Assembly (NCBI GenBank): GCA_002946415.1 | Contig: NJPS01000006.1 | Span: forward strand, 620,001 to 684,000 | From: Rutstroemia sp. NJR-2017a BVV2 | Lineage: Eukaryota > Ascomycota > Leotiomycetes > Helotiales > Rutstroemiaceae | Length of the DNA stretch: 64,000 bases | Direction of reading: 5' to 3' | In this document: positions 12,758 through 23,416 of the stretch, piece after piece | How positions within the stretch are numbered: position 1 is the first letter of the stretch | How the letters are laid out: each line of letters starts with the position of its first letter | The notes under the pieces: generated by a model | The model's database searches: none | What the model saw: the letters and a program-made list of their open reading frames with translations, nothing else | What the model was told of the DNA's origin: nothing | Program-made: the position numbers and the translations under genes

Positions 12758-13859
12758 TACGTTGGAGTCTTACTGTATGTATGTATGTCTGGCAGGTGGG
12801 AGTGATGGGATGGGTAATTGAATGAATGAATACGTTACGAATGGCGAATTCGATTGAATGATCTTGTGAATACCTACTAAGTTACATGTATCAAGATGGT
12901 GGTGCTGCCGAAGTGAAGTGAGAGGTGAGTGCCTAGCCCTCAAGTTCGAAGTCAACGTTTTTGATACCAGCTGTCATTATCTCCCGTTTGCATATGCTAG
13001 CTAGCTTCGGAGTAGGCGCTGCGGAATCAATTTCCTGGACTACAGAGTGTAATTGAACGACCGGTGGTATGGTGTGATCTTCTAAGGGAGTTATTGGCAT
13101 GCTCTTGATAACCACCTCATCAGCACTTATCCTGACAAGAGACAAATACGTTTCATGTTGAAGTTAGTTAAGACGTTTGTTTGTGCGGCAGCGGTAGTGG
13201 TAATGCATAGAGTTAGTTCTAGCCCTAATGGATGGGTGTAAGTGTCGGTAGATACTAGATACACATTCTAAGACATCATTCGAGAATGTTCGGGGCGGTC
13301 TCGAAGTGTCTGTTTATCGGGGGTGGGTTGGGTTGGGTTGGGCTGGTCCACTTGAAATTGTTTGCAGGTGAAGAAAGTGTAATTTAGCGATACTGAGCTA
13401 CGGTCTACGGGTAACTAAAGTTATGATAGACTCTGCTGTGTGAAACTTACTTGCGTTGATATCGAATGTTAGGGCATGAGCATTTGACTTGACTTGATGT
13501 GACAATTCCACGTTGGGGAAAATCTTCCACACATGTGCAAGCGCAGAAGAGTTAGTTAAAGCTTTTGCACCTGCACCTGCTGCACCTGCACCTGCACCAT
13601 CTGTCAGAGCTTCGCCGCTGCTGCGTACCCCTGTTCCCACTCAATTTGTTTTCCCCATATAAAAACGCGAATCGTGCCCGGTGGATATACGAAGTACATA
13701 CCCGCATTGGAGGTGTGGCGAGAGGAGCTTAAGATTGGAAGGACATGCGTCGATCGAGCTTGGGCTTGAGCTTTGGGTTGGTGAGGAGAGGAGAGTGCTT
13801 GCTCGCTCCAATGCTGCCCCGGTCATGCCGATACCGATCATCGAGCAGGCAGAGCAGTG

Positions 13860-13921
13860 AGGGAGAGGGAGAGGGAGAGGGAGAAGAGAGATGGGAGATG
13901 GGAGATGGGAGATGGGAGATT
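13860..13921. repeat. GAGGGA and GAGATGG tandem repeats
   Basis: A short run of GAGGGA units passes into four copies of a 7-nt GAGATGG-type unit, all purines except T, between the preceding gene and SSK1. Confidence 0.8.
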
Positions 13922-14598
13922 TCCATGGCCAGGGGTCGACGCTTTTACCTTGATAGCTTCGTTGAATAAGATGATCTTGAGGCCAATGTATTCATCCGTC
14001 CATCCATCCATCATCCCGCGTCGCTCAATAAGATGAAAGTAATAAGTTAATGTTAATATTGTTTTTATCTATTTCTCCCAGGTCGGACCTTTCGCGTCCA
14101 AGGGAAATTTTCCTATTCATCGACACGGCATTAGCTTTTTCTATTTGCGCGATCGAGATCTCGATGGAAAAAGAAAAGCTTTGGGAATAGCGACACGTCC
14201 TTTTTCTCCGCTCTTTTGCGCATCTTTGTCTTCATTCGTTTTGTTTACTTACTTACTAAATCTAATTCTCTCAATTCTGATAACGACTTCCGCCATTCGG
14301 CCATTTCGACCACTCCCAAGCCACGCTACTATCCATCCTTTTCATAGTCGGTAGTACGATTTCTCGAGTGCCGCGTGTGACGATGATACTGCCGTGAAAC
14401 CGAAAAGCCTCAACGACATTTACACTTACACATACATATACACACAGACATAGCAGAACCCAGCACAGAAACCTGACCTTCGAGTCATTGTCCCTGTATT
14501 GGGAAAGAATTGACGAACATTTCTCCTTTTTGCCCTTCCACAAGGCTCCCCAGCTTGTGCAAGGCTTCACTCACTCACCCGCTCGAAGACTAGACCCA

Positions 14599-17453
14599 AT
14601 GACGATGAGCGATTTGAAGACGCGGTTGAAAGCGAAATTTAGTCGCAGACACTCCTATAATTCCTCGACGACGGGCTCTTCGAATTCGAACGACGAGACA
14701 GTCGCGGGCCAGCATGGTACGGATGCGAATGCGAATACTACGGCCCGGTCCATAGCAGCGAAGAAGACATCGACCCGGAGTTTACGTTCCAAAATGAGTT
14801 TACACCAAACCTCAATTTATACGGGCTCGACCACTGATAAGGAGAGCATGGTCGGAAGTCCGAAGGAGCGGAAGATAATCGACGAAGAGGAGGGGTTTGT
14901 GGCTTCAATTGCGTCGGTTGCATCCGTTGCATCTGCTGCATCTGCTGCATCTGTTGCTTCAGTTCCTTCAGAGGGTGGGCCGAGTACGAGTACTGCGGCT
15001 GTGGAAAATGGCGATCGCGGTCAAGGGGTGGTGAAGGGAATGGGGATGGTAAACGTAAACGAAAACAATGGAATTCGATCTGGGTCTGCGGTTGAGCTTG
15101 GGGTTGCGGTTGGAGTCGTGGTTGGCGCGGAACTAAGCTTAAACTTTCCAGGCAGCCCGAGCGATCTGCACCTGCACCAACACCAAACTTCCTCAGACCA
15201 ACAACAACTGCGACTACAATCCAATCCAAATTCCAACGACGACGACAACAATAATAATATTAATAAACACGACAGCACCTCGTCGACTGCTGACTTTCCC
15301 ACTCCAGGTACAGATATACCCAGACTGCTAGAGGAAGACGAAGACAACGAAACAAACGATCAAATCGCGCATCTCGAGAAAGAAGAGGAAAACAATGAAA
15401 TTCGAGACGACCCGCAGTCAGATAGTACAGAGGTGAAATTTAATGGCCCAACTCCAATAACGGAAAGCCCTATCAGCCCCAGCAGTACCCACCAACCCAC
15501 TCCTCGCAGACCTCCAGAATTAACCAGACGACAATCTCTACTACCACATCAACAGACGAAATTGATAAAGACACTGCTATCGGACCCGTCCGAGCTGTCC
15601 GCACAATCGAGAGTTGTTGCTGTCGGAGCCGATTACTTTTCCAGCCACGGCCCTGCGACCATCAGCGCGACGATGGTTACAAGGAAGATATGGGTTAAGA
15701 GACCGGGCGCCTCAGCTACGTTGGTTACGATAAATGAAGACGATCTGGTGGACGATGTGCGAGACATGATCCTGAAGAAATATGCCAACTCGCTGGGAAG
15801 AAGCTTCGATGCTCCGGATGTGACGCTGCGGATAGTACCCAGGGAACAAAGACAGGAAAGAACTTTAGGACCGGAAGAACCGATGACTAGGACTCTCGAT
15901 GCTTACTTTCCTGGAGGCCAAACTGTGGATGAGGCTTTGATTATCGATGTTCCTCTGAGACGTACCCCGAGACCATCTCCAAGACCTAATGGACATGGAC
16001 ACAATGCAGCATACTATGATGAAATTCGACCTACGGAAGCTGGCTCCGATTACTTTCCGCCGATGCCAATACCGGCTCCCTCGCCCGGCCTAGCAAATAG
16101 TGTTCCGGTTGTCAATAGTAATCATCATGCAGCTCCCCTGATTGCACATGCTATGTCCGTACTCACCACCGGCCACGTTCCACCTCTCCCATCTCCCGGA
16201 AGCCAAAGACGACACCACAGCAGTAGACCTAGGATAGGACGTACACATACCTCCTCACCCACCGTCATCGGTGTCCACAGTCAAGCATCGGCTGTAAATA
16301 ACGGTACGCAATACTCGCGCGGCAAAGCAAGATCAAGAACTCACTCAAGTGCTTCAGAAAAATCCACGGTTCCTCCACCACCACCTACCTTACCCACTCC
16401 TCCTGCTGCTAACCAAGATCTCACCGTGCAACGAGTCGCGACACCTCCCCCACGCGTATCATCTCCCCGGCCCGGCCCCAAGCGAACCAAGAAGAAAAGC
16501 GCCGTGGACCATCCCTCCCTCCCAGCCGGAATGCTCAATGGCGCCGTCCCTCCCATCAACGTCCTCATCGTCGAAGACAACATCATCAATCTCAAGCTCC
16601 TCGAAGCGTTCGTCAAACGTCTCAAAGTCCGCTGGCAAACCGCCATGAACGGCCGCGAAGCAGTAAATAAATGGCGCGGCGGCGGCTTCCATCTGGTTCT
16701 TATGGATATCCAACTGCCCATCATGAGCGGACTCGAAGCCACGAAGGAGATCCGTCGACTGGAACGTCTGAATTCAATTGGTGTCTTCTCTAGTAGTGCG
16801 AGTAGTAGTGCGCCGTCGGAGAAGGAGTCGGAAGAGGAGCCGGATGCGGAGGATAAGTTACCGAGTTCGGTGTTGTTTAAGAGTCCAGTTATTATTGTGG
16901 CGCTTACCGCGTCGAGTTTGCAGTCGGATAGGCATGAGGCGTTGGCTGCGGGGTGTAATGATTTCTTAACTAAGGTATGTACCTCTTCCCCTGCCCCTTT
17001 CTTCATTCACCCTTTACCACCTCCTCTTTCCCAAACATAACAAACTCCCCAAAAATCGAACCCCATCCCCGGCGACCTCAAAAGAAGCAAACTAACACAA
17101 CCCAAAAGCCCGTCAACTTCGTCTGGCTAGAACGCAAAGTCATGGAATGGGGCTGCATGCAAGCACTCATCGACTTTGACGGCTGGCGCAAGTGGAAGGA
17201 TTTCAGCAGTCAGCAACCGGATAACAGTAATGGGGGGCCGGGGGCGGGGCTCTCGGCTGCGGATATGAAGAAGAAGGAGATTGAGGCGAAGAAGAAGAAG
17301 AAGAATAGGACGAGTTTGGGTAGTTTGAATGGGGTGGTTGCGGGGGCGGCGTTGGGTGGGCAGGGGGGGACGGCGAGGAAGATTGAGGAGGGGGCGAAGG
17401 GGGATGGGAAGGCGGAGGGGGATGGGGATAATGAGGTTGCGGTTGTGGATTAG
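14599..17453 (+). CDS. SSK1: SSK1-type response regulator
   Basis: Two exons, 14599-16974 and 17109-17453, give 906 residues; the intron (134 nt) splits the end of the receiver domain between the conserved Lys and Pro. In fungi Ssk1 is the response regulator at the end of the Sln1-type phosphorelay and activates the Ssk2-type MAPKKK of the HOG/osmo-stress pathway. The first 650 residues are disordered, starting MTMSDLKTRLKAKFSRRHS, with a Ser/Ala/Val repeat and an Asn/Asp-rich run. A conserved block near 355-465 contains TRKIWVKRPGASATLV. The receiver domain starts with INVLIVEDN (acidic Asp about 660). The phospho-acceptor Asp is about 703 in LVLMDIQLP, then ALTASS, and the conserved Lys 792 in DFLTKP. 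A Ser/Glu-rich insertion of roughly 40 residues sits between the third helix and fourth strand. The start is the first in-frame ATG; the frame is open upstream without one, and ATG 14605 (MSDL) is an equally good alternative. The tail is Lys/Gly-rich. Confidence 0.97.
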
Positions 17454-18707
17454 GGGGGTGGGGTGGGGGAGGGGGAGTGTAGGTAGTTTATGATTTAGGA
17501 AGAAGACGGAAAGTGGGTACGGCTTTGAAAGTGGTTTTGGGCGGGCGGGCGTTTTTCGTGTGACTGGTATACATCATGGGCATATCATACATCAGATTCA
17601 GATTCATATATATCTCTATGCGTTATTTTCTTTTTGCAAATATTTTTCTTTCGGACAGACGAGCATATGTAATGAATTGCTGCCCTCTTGGTCTGGGAAA
17701 GAAAAGAATGAAAAAGGTTAAGGAGGTTAGAGGGGTGTGGCGGAGGGGCGGAGGGGTAGGGATTAGGGGGCAAAGTGGTATAGAGCGAAGGGAAAGGAGA
17801 GTAGGGAATAAGGGGGGAGTGAAGGTGGGAAGGGTATTGGGGGGGAGGGATAGGGGGGTAAAGTGGAATAGGGGGTGAAGGAATAGGGTAGAGCGGGGGG
17901 GTAGTAGAGGGGTAGGTAGGGTGGTAGAGGGAGCAGATCGGTAGGTGGAGTAGGAACTCGGGAATCGAGAATACGAAGCAAAAGTATTCTACCCCAATCA
18001 TCATCTCGTCTCATTTTATATACACCAGCACGCAAGAAAGCTTTTGGTTTGTTTGTTCATGGGGTTTTAGTTATTTATATGTAGACATGTAGTGTGGTTG
18101 TAGTTAAGGGAAGAGTTGGGTTAATGTAGAAGGAGGGAGGGATATTGGTATTGGTATTGGTATTTGTATCAGGTGGGTGGTTGGAGTGGTCGACCGACAG
18201 GTAAAGGGGGGGGGGGGGGCAGATAGAAATAGGTATCGAGATATAAGAAGGATTAGATAGAAAAGGCAGGGAGGATAAGAGAGGCTAGAAGAACTGAAGA
18301 GTATATGGGATGAGATAGGATGAGATAAAATAGAACAGATTGGTACGAATATAGTATATCAGATTGAGTAAAATACAATCAGTCGACTCTACCACATCTC
18401 AAGTTGATTGTTTATTTATTTCATTTCTGTTCAAGCCTATATAAGACACAATGCCTCCCACCCTTTGAACCCCTCCATTTCGTGTTTTATATTAAATACA
18501 CGAGAGTATGTAGCCTGGTATACCAATATGAGCACCAGTAACCTTACAGCTTCCATCTTCATGGGGAAGACAAGAAAAATAGTTAGTCGTCTTAGAGCAT
18601 TTGATCAAATCCAACAACCAGCCCCATGATGTCTCTCTTTTGACAGATTATACCTTTTCTGTGTCTCCAGACCAGTTCTATTCCCAGTTCCATATCGGAA
18701 GTATATC
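17454..18707. other. SSK1 3' flank, strongly purine-biased DNA
   Basis: No gene is supported. Bases about 17700-17960 are dominated by G and A on the plus strand, so the pyrimidine-only frames on the minus strand (for example 17585-18035) are composition artefacts. A run of 14 G lies at 18206-18219. Confidence 0.65.
18206..18219 (+). repeat. Poly-G tract (14)
   Basis: An uninterrupted run of 14 G follows GTAAA in the SSK1 3' flank. Confidence 0.9.
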
Positions 18708-19148
18708 CTATACGTCTCCTCCAGCCCGGCCTAGCCAGCGTCCCTTCAAGACATCCCCTCCCAGCTCCATCAACCCCCACCATACCACCACAGAGATGCC
18801 CCGCAGACAATGAAAGATCCCAATCAGCAATAATAGTACATATTCCCAAAGCAATACACTGCCCTTTTCCAGCATTAAACGCCGCTGCATATGAGATAGT
18901 AAGGAAGATACCAATTCCATTGCGTCTAGTTGAGGAACACGTTGGGAAGCAAGATCTAGAATAGATGCGTGATGAGACTCCGATGAGAGAGATGTATGTG
19001 GGCGCCACGGTCTCCTAAGAGCAGAGTAAAAGTATGTTAGATGGAGAAAAGCCGGGTTTGCTTGTTATAAGATTAGTTTCCAAATTATCCCCAATGCAAA
19101 TCTAGTAAATATGGTACAGATGAAATCCCGACAAACTTACTCAGACAT
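18708..19148 (-). CDS. Tentative small membrane protein
   Basis: Two minus-strand exons, 19148-19141 and 19014-18708, join in frame to 104 residues. The 126-nt intron has a GTAAGT donor, a TCTAACAT-like branch site and a TTAG acceptor, which is better than chance would usually give. The product starts MSERPWRPHTSLSSE. It has a Leu-rich amphipathic middle and one long hydrophobic stretch near residues 57-85 (core YVLLLLIGIFHCLRG, then VVVWWGL), followed by a short Gly/Arg tail. This would fit a single-pass or tail-proximal membrane peptide. No family is recognised. The first coding exon is only eight bases, so a start further upstream or a chance frame is possible. Confidence 0.42.
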
Positions 19149-19442
19149 AAGGTTCCGGCTCAATGGGCGGAGGATATAGACCGACAAGCCAATTCTCCTC
19201 CTGCAGCGCATATGGAAACCGGTATATTACACATCTGGCGTAGAATCGAATATCGACGGGAGAATACCAAGGGGAGAATTATACATCTCAAACACTCGAT
19301 CTATTAATTAATCGGCAGCGGCGTTTTCGAATATCGACCAGTCCTCAAGTAAGAAAAAACAACATCTCAGCATAAATTGAATCTTTATAATTTTCTTCCA
19401 CGTAACAAGAGCAAGAGAGGGTATTAGCTGGCTTGGTTTGGC

Positions 19443-20750
19443 TCACAGGTAATCTCGTTCAAATTCCGCATCTAGATGTACTGGCACTCTATCCTCCTCA
19501 TCGTGTCTCCGCTCCTTGCTGTCCTTTTCCTTCGCTTGATGCGCTAGTAGTTGCAGAAGAATTTTGTTATTTTGCGTGACGATTGTTTCGATTTTTTCCA
19601 TTTTACCTTCGAGCGCGCGCAGGCGGGCATCGTTGCCCATTATGTCGCGCCAGTCTTCTTTGGTTAGAGCGCCTTCTACGACGACTCGGCGAGGGGGAGA
19701 GGGTGGTGGTGGAGGAGGTGCGTAGTAGTGTTGTGGTGGAGGTTGGGGTTGAGGTTGGGTTTGGATTTGGAGTTGGGTTTGGGGTGGAGGTGCGTATGCG
19801 GCTGCAGATGCGGATGCGGACGCTGCTTCTTGGTGAATTTGTTCTTGCACGCGATCGTTCATTGTTGTCCTTCGTCGCTTATGTGGGCGCGACCCATTGA
19901 TATCAAATTGACCGTTCGGTTGGGACGGAGACGGAGTAGGAGGTTGAGAATATCCTGGTTCACTTGTAGCAGATTGTGGTTGTCCCACATCAGCTATAGG
20001 TTGAGGTGGAGCTGGTCCTGATGCAAGTCTAACACCTGGGTTTTGCGATTGTGCTAATGTTTCCGCTGCAATTGCCGCTTTTCTTGCTTCCTTCCTTGAC
20101 TCCTCCACCTTCCTTCTTGCATCCACTTGTCTCATTCTCTCTGCTTCAGCGTCCGCATCCTCGACCTTCAAGAATTCCATCCACTCGTCAATTAGGTCAT
20201 TGAGCTCTCCACCAGGCTTGTCAGGAATAACACCATTTTCCCAATCACAAACCTGACGCCTCCTAGCCTCTACTAACCTCCCCACCGTCGCACTCATCTG
20301 CGCCAATACCTTCCCCGTTTCTTGTCGAAACGACTCATTGACACCATTCCAGAACTGAGATTTTGTCCCTTCTTTGAAATTATGTTTCTGTTCTACACAA
20401 GCTTTCATCGCTTTAATTTGATCGCGTTCATCTAGATTTTGACGAGGTTTGCGCGTCGCACTTCCACCCCCAATAGTTGATGCGACACTGCTTTCGCGCA
20501 GTTCGCGTGCAGGCGTCATGAGAGAACGTGGCAGAGAAGGAGGTTGCATGCGCGATTCTGATGTAGGTGTCATCGTCGGTGTTGAGACATTATGGTGGAG
20601 TGCAGAGTTTGGAGCAGAATTTGGAGATGGACGCGAATTTGCTGGTGTCGATGGTGGTAATATAGGTGCAGATTGTGGTTGCGATTGCCTTGAGGGAGCG
20701 GTTTGCGCCATTGCTGGTACGAGCTTAAAAGTATGAAAAGCAGATGGCAT
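19443..20750 (-). CDS. Probable nuclear protein with trihelix/Myb-SANT-like region
   Basis: A single uninterrupted frame of 435 residues. The N-terminal 100 residues are Pro/Ser/Gln-rich. Residues about 105-205 form the only compact-looking region, helical and charged, with DERDQIKAMKACVEQKHNF, then SQFWNGVNESFRQETGK, then RRRQVCDWENGVIPDKPGG. The spacing of helices and aromatic residues resembles the trihelix or Myb/SANT-like modules of fungal regulators, but I cannot confirm membership. A possible basic nuclear signal (PHKRRRTTM) lies near residue 300. Gln/Pro repeats follow, and the C-terminus (about 370-415) is a predicted coiled coil beginning with EDWRDIMGNDARLRALEGKM. ATG at 20750 gives the longest product; a second Met 13 codons later (MAQTAP) is also plausible. 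A DNA-binding or chromatin role is inference. Confidence 0.87.
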   Translation of the reverse strand: MPSAFHTFKLVPAMAQTAPSRQSQPQSAPILPPSTPANSRPSPNSAPNSALHHNVSTPTMTPTSESRMQPPSLPRSLMTPARELRESSVASTIGGGSATRKPRQNLDERDQIKAMKACVEQKHNFKEGTKSQFWNGVNESFRQETGKVLAQMSATVGRLVEARRRQVCDWENGVIPDKPGGELNDLIDEWMEFLKVEDADAEAERMRQVDARRKVEESRKEARKAAIAAETLAQSQNPGVRLASGPAPPQPIADVGQPQSATSEPGYSQPPTPSPSQPNGQFDINGSRPHKRRRTTMNDRVQEQIHQEAASASASAAAYAPPPQTQLQIQTQPQPQPPPQHYYAPPPPPPSPPRRVVVEGALTKEDWRDIMGNDARLRALEGKMEKIETIVTQNNKILLQLLAHQAKEKDSKERRHDEEDRVPVHLDAEFERDYL

Positions 20751-21021
20751 AGGTAGGTGGAGCGAAGCCAGGATTGGGAATTGTTGTTGAAGTTTTTAGA
20801 GGATTTCGAAGTTTGATCGTGTGAATATTGAAGTTGAGGGAACCGTTCACGATGAGACTAATTAGCACGCTAGTATCAAAGTGGAATAGCTCATGTATGA
20901 TGCAAATCTAAATCCAGGTTTCGAGATTTATAATTATGTGGATAATGACGACCAACACAAGAGCTTAATTAAAATTTGCATTTATTCCGAGATAAAATAG
21001 CAGCATTTGAGCTTATCTGCT

Positions 21022-22811
21022 CTAGATATGATACTTGAAATCCAACTCATGATCGCCAGTCTTGACTTTCCTCTTGTCCTCGATCTCCCCGCTCTCAATT
21101 CTCTCCTTCATCCTGTTCTGCTGCTTCACATAGAAGACTTTAGCCACAATCAAAATCTGTGAAAGACATAACGCTCCTAGGGAAAAGCTGTTCCCGAGAA
21201 CATATGGAGCGGTTCGGTAAATCTGTCCAGCGACTATACCGGCGGTATTGGCGATGGACTGTTGCACGCCAATAGCTGTTGCTCGACGATAGTGCGGCGC
21301 GACATTAACATTCAGCCAGGTTATGTTAAGGCCCGGTCCAGTGTACACGGCAATGGCGCAGAGGAAAGTGGCAAAGAATTTGACGCCTAGAACGAAGTGT
21401 TAGTTCCAATGACCATCATGTCTAGTATATCTAGTCTGACGTACCTTCGCTCTTCACTGTGAGCAGAAGAATGTACCCGATGATACCAAAGATGTTGGCA
21501 AAGAACAGAATCTGAGATGACGATTAGCTTCATAGCAGATTCCATCAGTCTAGACAAGGTGCTTACTGGTCCGCGCAAACTGATCCTATCAGAGATCCAT
21601 GCCAAGAACAGGAAACTGATAGCTCCCCACATGTAGACGGGTATAGTGAGGTAATTGGCCTGCAATGTGTCGTAATTCATCGCTTTCAGAATCGATGGCA
21701 AGAAAGTGCTGAATCCGTAGAGGAGACAATCCTGCATGAATTGGATGGCAGCACTAGGAGAGACATTAGAATAACTCAAAAATTTATTGAAGTATAGGGC
21801 TGACCTCATGTATAGCTTAGGATCCTTGAGCTCTATTCGGAACTCCTCCCAGGAGAACTTTTCAGATCCTGCAAACGCGTGAGCTTAGGTCGAGCATCTG
21901 AGGGTCATGAATTGCCTTACCCATATACTTTTGTCTTTGGATTGCCCTCAGTCTCATCATCTCTTTCTCCTCTGCGTTGAGGAACCATGCTTGGCCTGGA
22001 TCCGTAGGTAGACCAAACCAGACAACGATAGCCACGACAACACTGAATAGTCCCTCAATGATGTATACCCATCTGTGTTTGTCAGTACCCAGTGCAGTAT
22101 GCTACTTGTGAATAATATGACGAACCTCCAGCCTGCAACCCCAGACACTCCATCCATTTGAAGAATACCATAAGCCAGAAGACCACCAAATGCTCCGGAA
22201 AGCGCTGCACAACTGAAGAGATATCCCACACGTTTGGCTTGCTCTTCTCGACGATACACCATTGTCAAGTACAAATTGAGACAAGGAAATAATCCAGCTT
22301 CACAGCATCCTAGGATCAACCGAGTCGCATAAAGACCTCCAATATTGTGAACAAATCCAGTGAAAATGGTTGTAAGCGACCAGACGGCGCAAAGTGTCGA
22401 CAGGATTACTCTCGGAGTCACCTTCTTCATTAGGACTGCGGCTGGAGTCTCGAAGGTCACATAGGTTGCGTAAAAGATTGAAACGGCGGTAGAGAATTGT
22501 TGATTGGTGGCGTGTATATCCGTCGGCATACCAGCGACTTTCACATTGCCTGAAATAATGGAATTAGCTCAAGAACTGATTGTGGTTATTAGGATGTGTA
22601 TACCGATATTGGAGCGGTCCAAAAAGCAGGACAAATACACCAGCATAATCACCGGGGTGAAAGCAAGATCAAGTTTGGCAAGAAGTTTGACTTCCTTCGC
22701 CGGGTCAATGAAGACCTCGACTTCAGCATCGTCATGGTTCTGTTTTAGATTTCCAGCATCCTTTTCGTTGAGAGATCCCGTCTTCTCATTGTCATGATGA
22801 GGTACCTCCAT
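21022..22811 (-). CDS. MFS transporter, Dal5/anion-cation symporter type
   Basis: Seven exons (22811-22604, 22549-22126, 22072-21921, 21868-21805, 21753-21567, 21511-21445, 21386-21022) join in frame to 488 residues, the usual length for the family. It is a 12-helix plasma-membrane carrier. Family marks include YLSCFLDRSNIGNVKVAG at the end of helix 1, ATRLILGCCEAGLFPCLNLY in helix 4, GWRWVYIIEGL, the DPGQAWFLNAEE loop and LNITWLNVNVAPHYRRA in the C-terminal half. These are typical of the allantoate/nicotinate/pantothenate (Dal5, Tna1) permease branch, which takes up small carboxylates and nitrogen compounds by proton symport. The exact substrate cannot be read from sequence. It is followed upstream by a Zn2Cys6 regulator and a UPF0317 enzyme, all on the same strand, which suggests a shared nutrient task. 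Confidence 0.95.
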
Positions 22812-23416
22812 TCTCGTGGTGATTTAGTCAGTGCTTGAAGCAGAAGTGCACAACAGCAATTTATCTGCTTCAAATTATAAATTCACAACGGGAAACAAGT
22901 TTATAAACAGTCTCGACACCATCCTAATATAAGTATTCCCGGTATGATGGCGTTGGTCCAAAAATCATGCTTTTAGCGGTCTTGAACGACCGCGGGGCGG
23001 GGTCGGGCGTGATAAGAAGCTTTGAACCTCGTGCTATCTCTGTAAAGGGTAGTAATAGCAACGATGCACGGTAGTAATAAGGTCATTTTTGCCGATTTTC
23101 TGGCCGGTCGACATGGATGATTTAGCGTTGTTCACCTCTCCGATGATACAGCGGCGGAGAAACTCCGTTAGCTTCATGCCAGATGACCCTGGTGTCGCTC
23201 AGCTAGACGCGTCTCGATTAGAACTTATCGTGCATGCTGAAATATGATTCGCCATAAAATGATAATTGACTAAGAAGCGACTTTGCGTAACTTAGGTCGT
23301 GTGCTGTTTTATCCGGAAAGAGTGCTCCATTTTGTGCTATCAGTAACTCGCAAGAGACAGTAAGTTGCCTGTGCACCCGACGCCATGATTTTGTGACAGT
23401 GTCCTAAGAGTATTGA
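22812..23416. promoter_or_regulatory. Intergenic region upstream of the MFS gene
   Basis: 605 bases between the regulator's stop and the transporter's start. It contains CGG-rich sequence around 22989-23006 (CCGCGGGGCGGGGTCGG), which offers CGG/CCG triplets of the type bound by Zn2Cys6 proteins, and a GATAAG core at 23010-23015. No coding frame is convincing. Regulation by the adjacent regulator is a hypothesis. Confidence 0.4.

Larger units (their letters stand above)
11872..14598. other. Intergenic region with simple repeats; SSK1 promoter side
   Basis: No gene is assigned. The first 300 bases are the 3' flank of the preceding gene. Simple repeats include GGGAT units at 12725-12757, a TTGGG run at 13325-13345, a CACCTG-type run at 13568-13601 and GAGATGG units at 13888-13920. 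Minus-strand frames at 12933-13145 and 13398-13640 look mildly protein-like, but their splice phases do not match. From about 14200 the plus strand is CT-rich and is probably the SSK1 leader. Confidence 0.55.

Noticed and set aside
12933..13640. Minus-strand pieces with protein-like composition (70 and 80 codons)
   Set aside because: A GTAAGT donor exists near 13445, but every nearby acceptor gives the wrong phase or a stop codon, so no gene could be built.
14738..15347. Minus-strand frames inside SSK1
   Set aside because: They are antisense shadows of the Ser/Asn/Asp repeat-rich SSK1 coding strand.
16341..17006. 221-codon minus-strand frame
   Set aside because: Lies opposite the SSK1 receiver domain, whose coding frame is certain.
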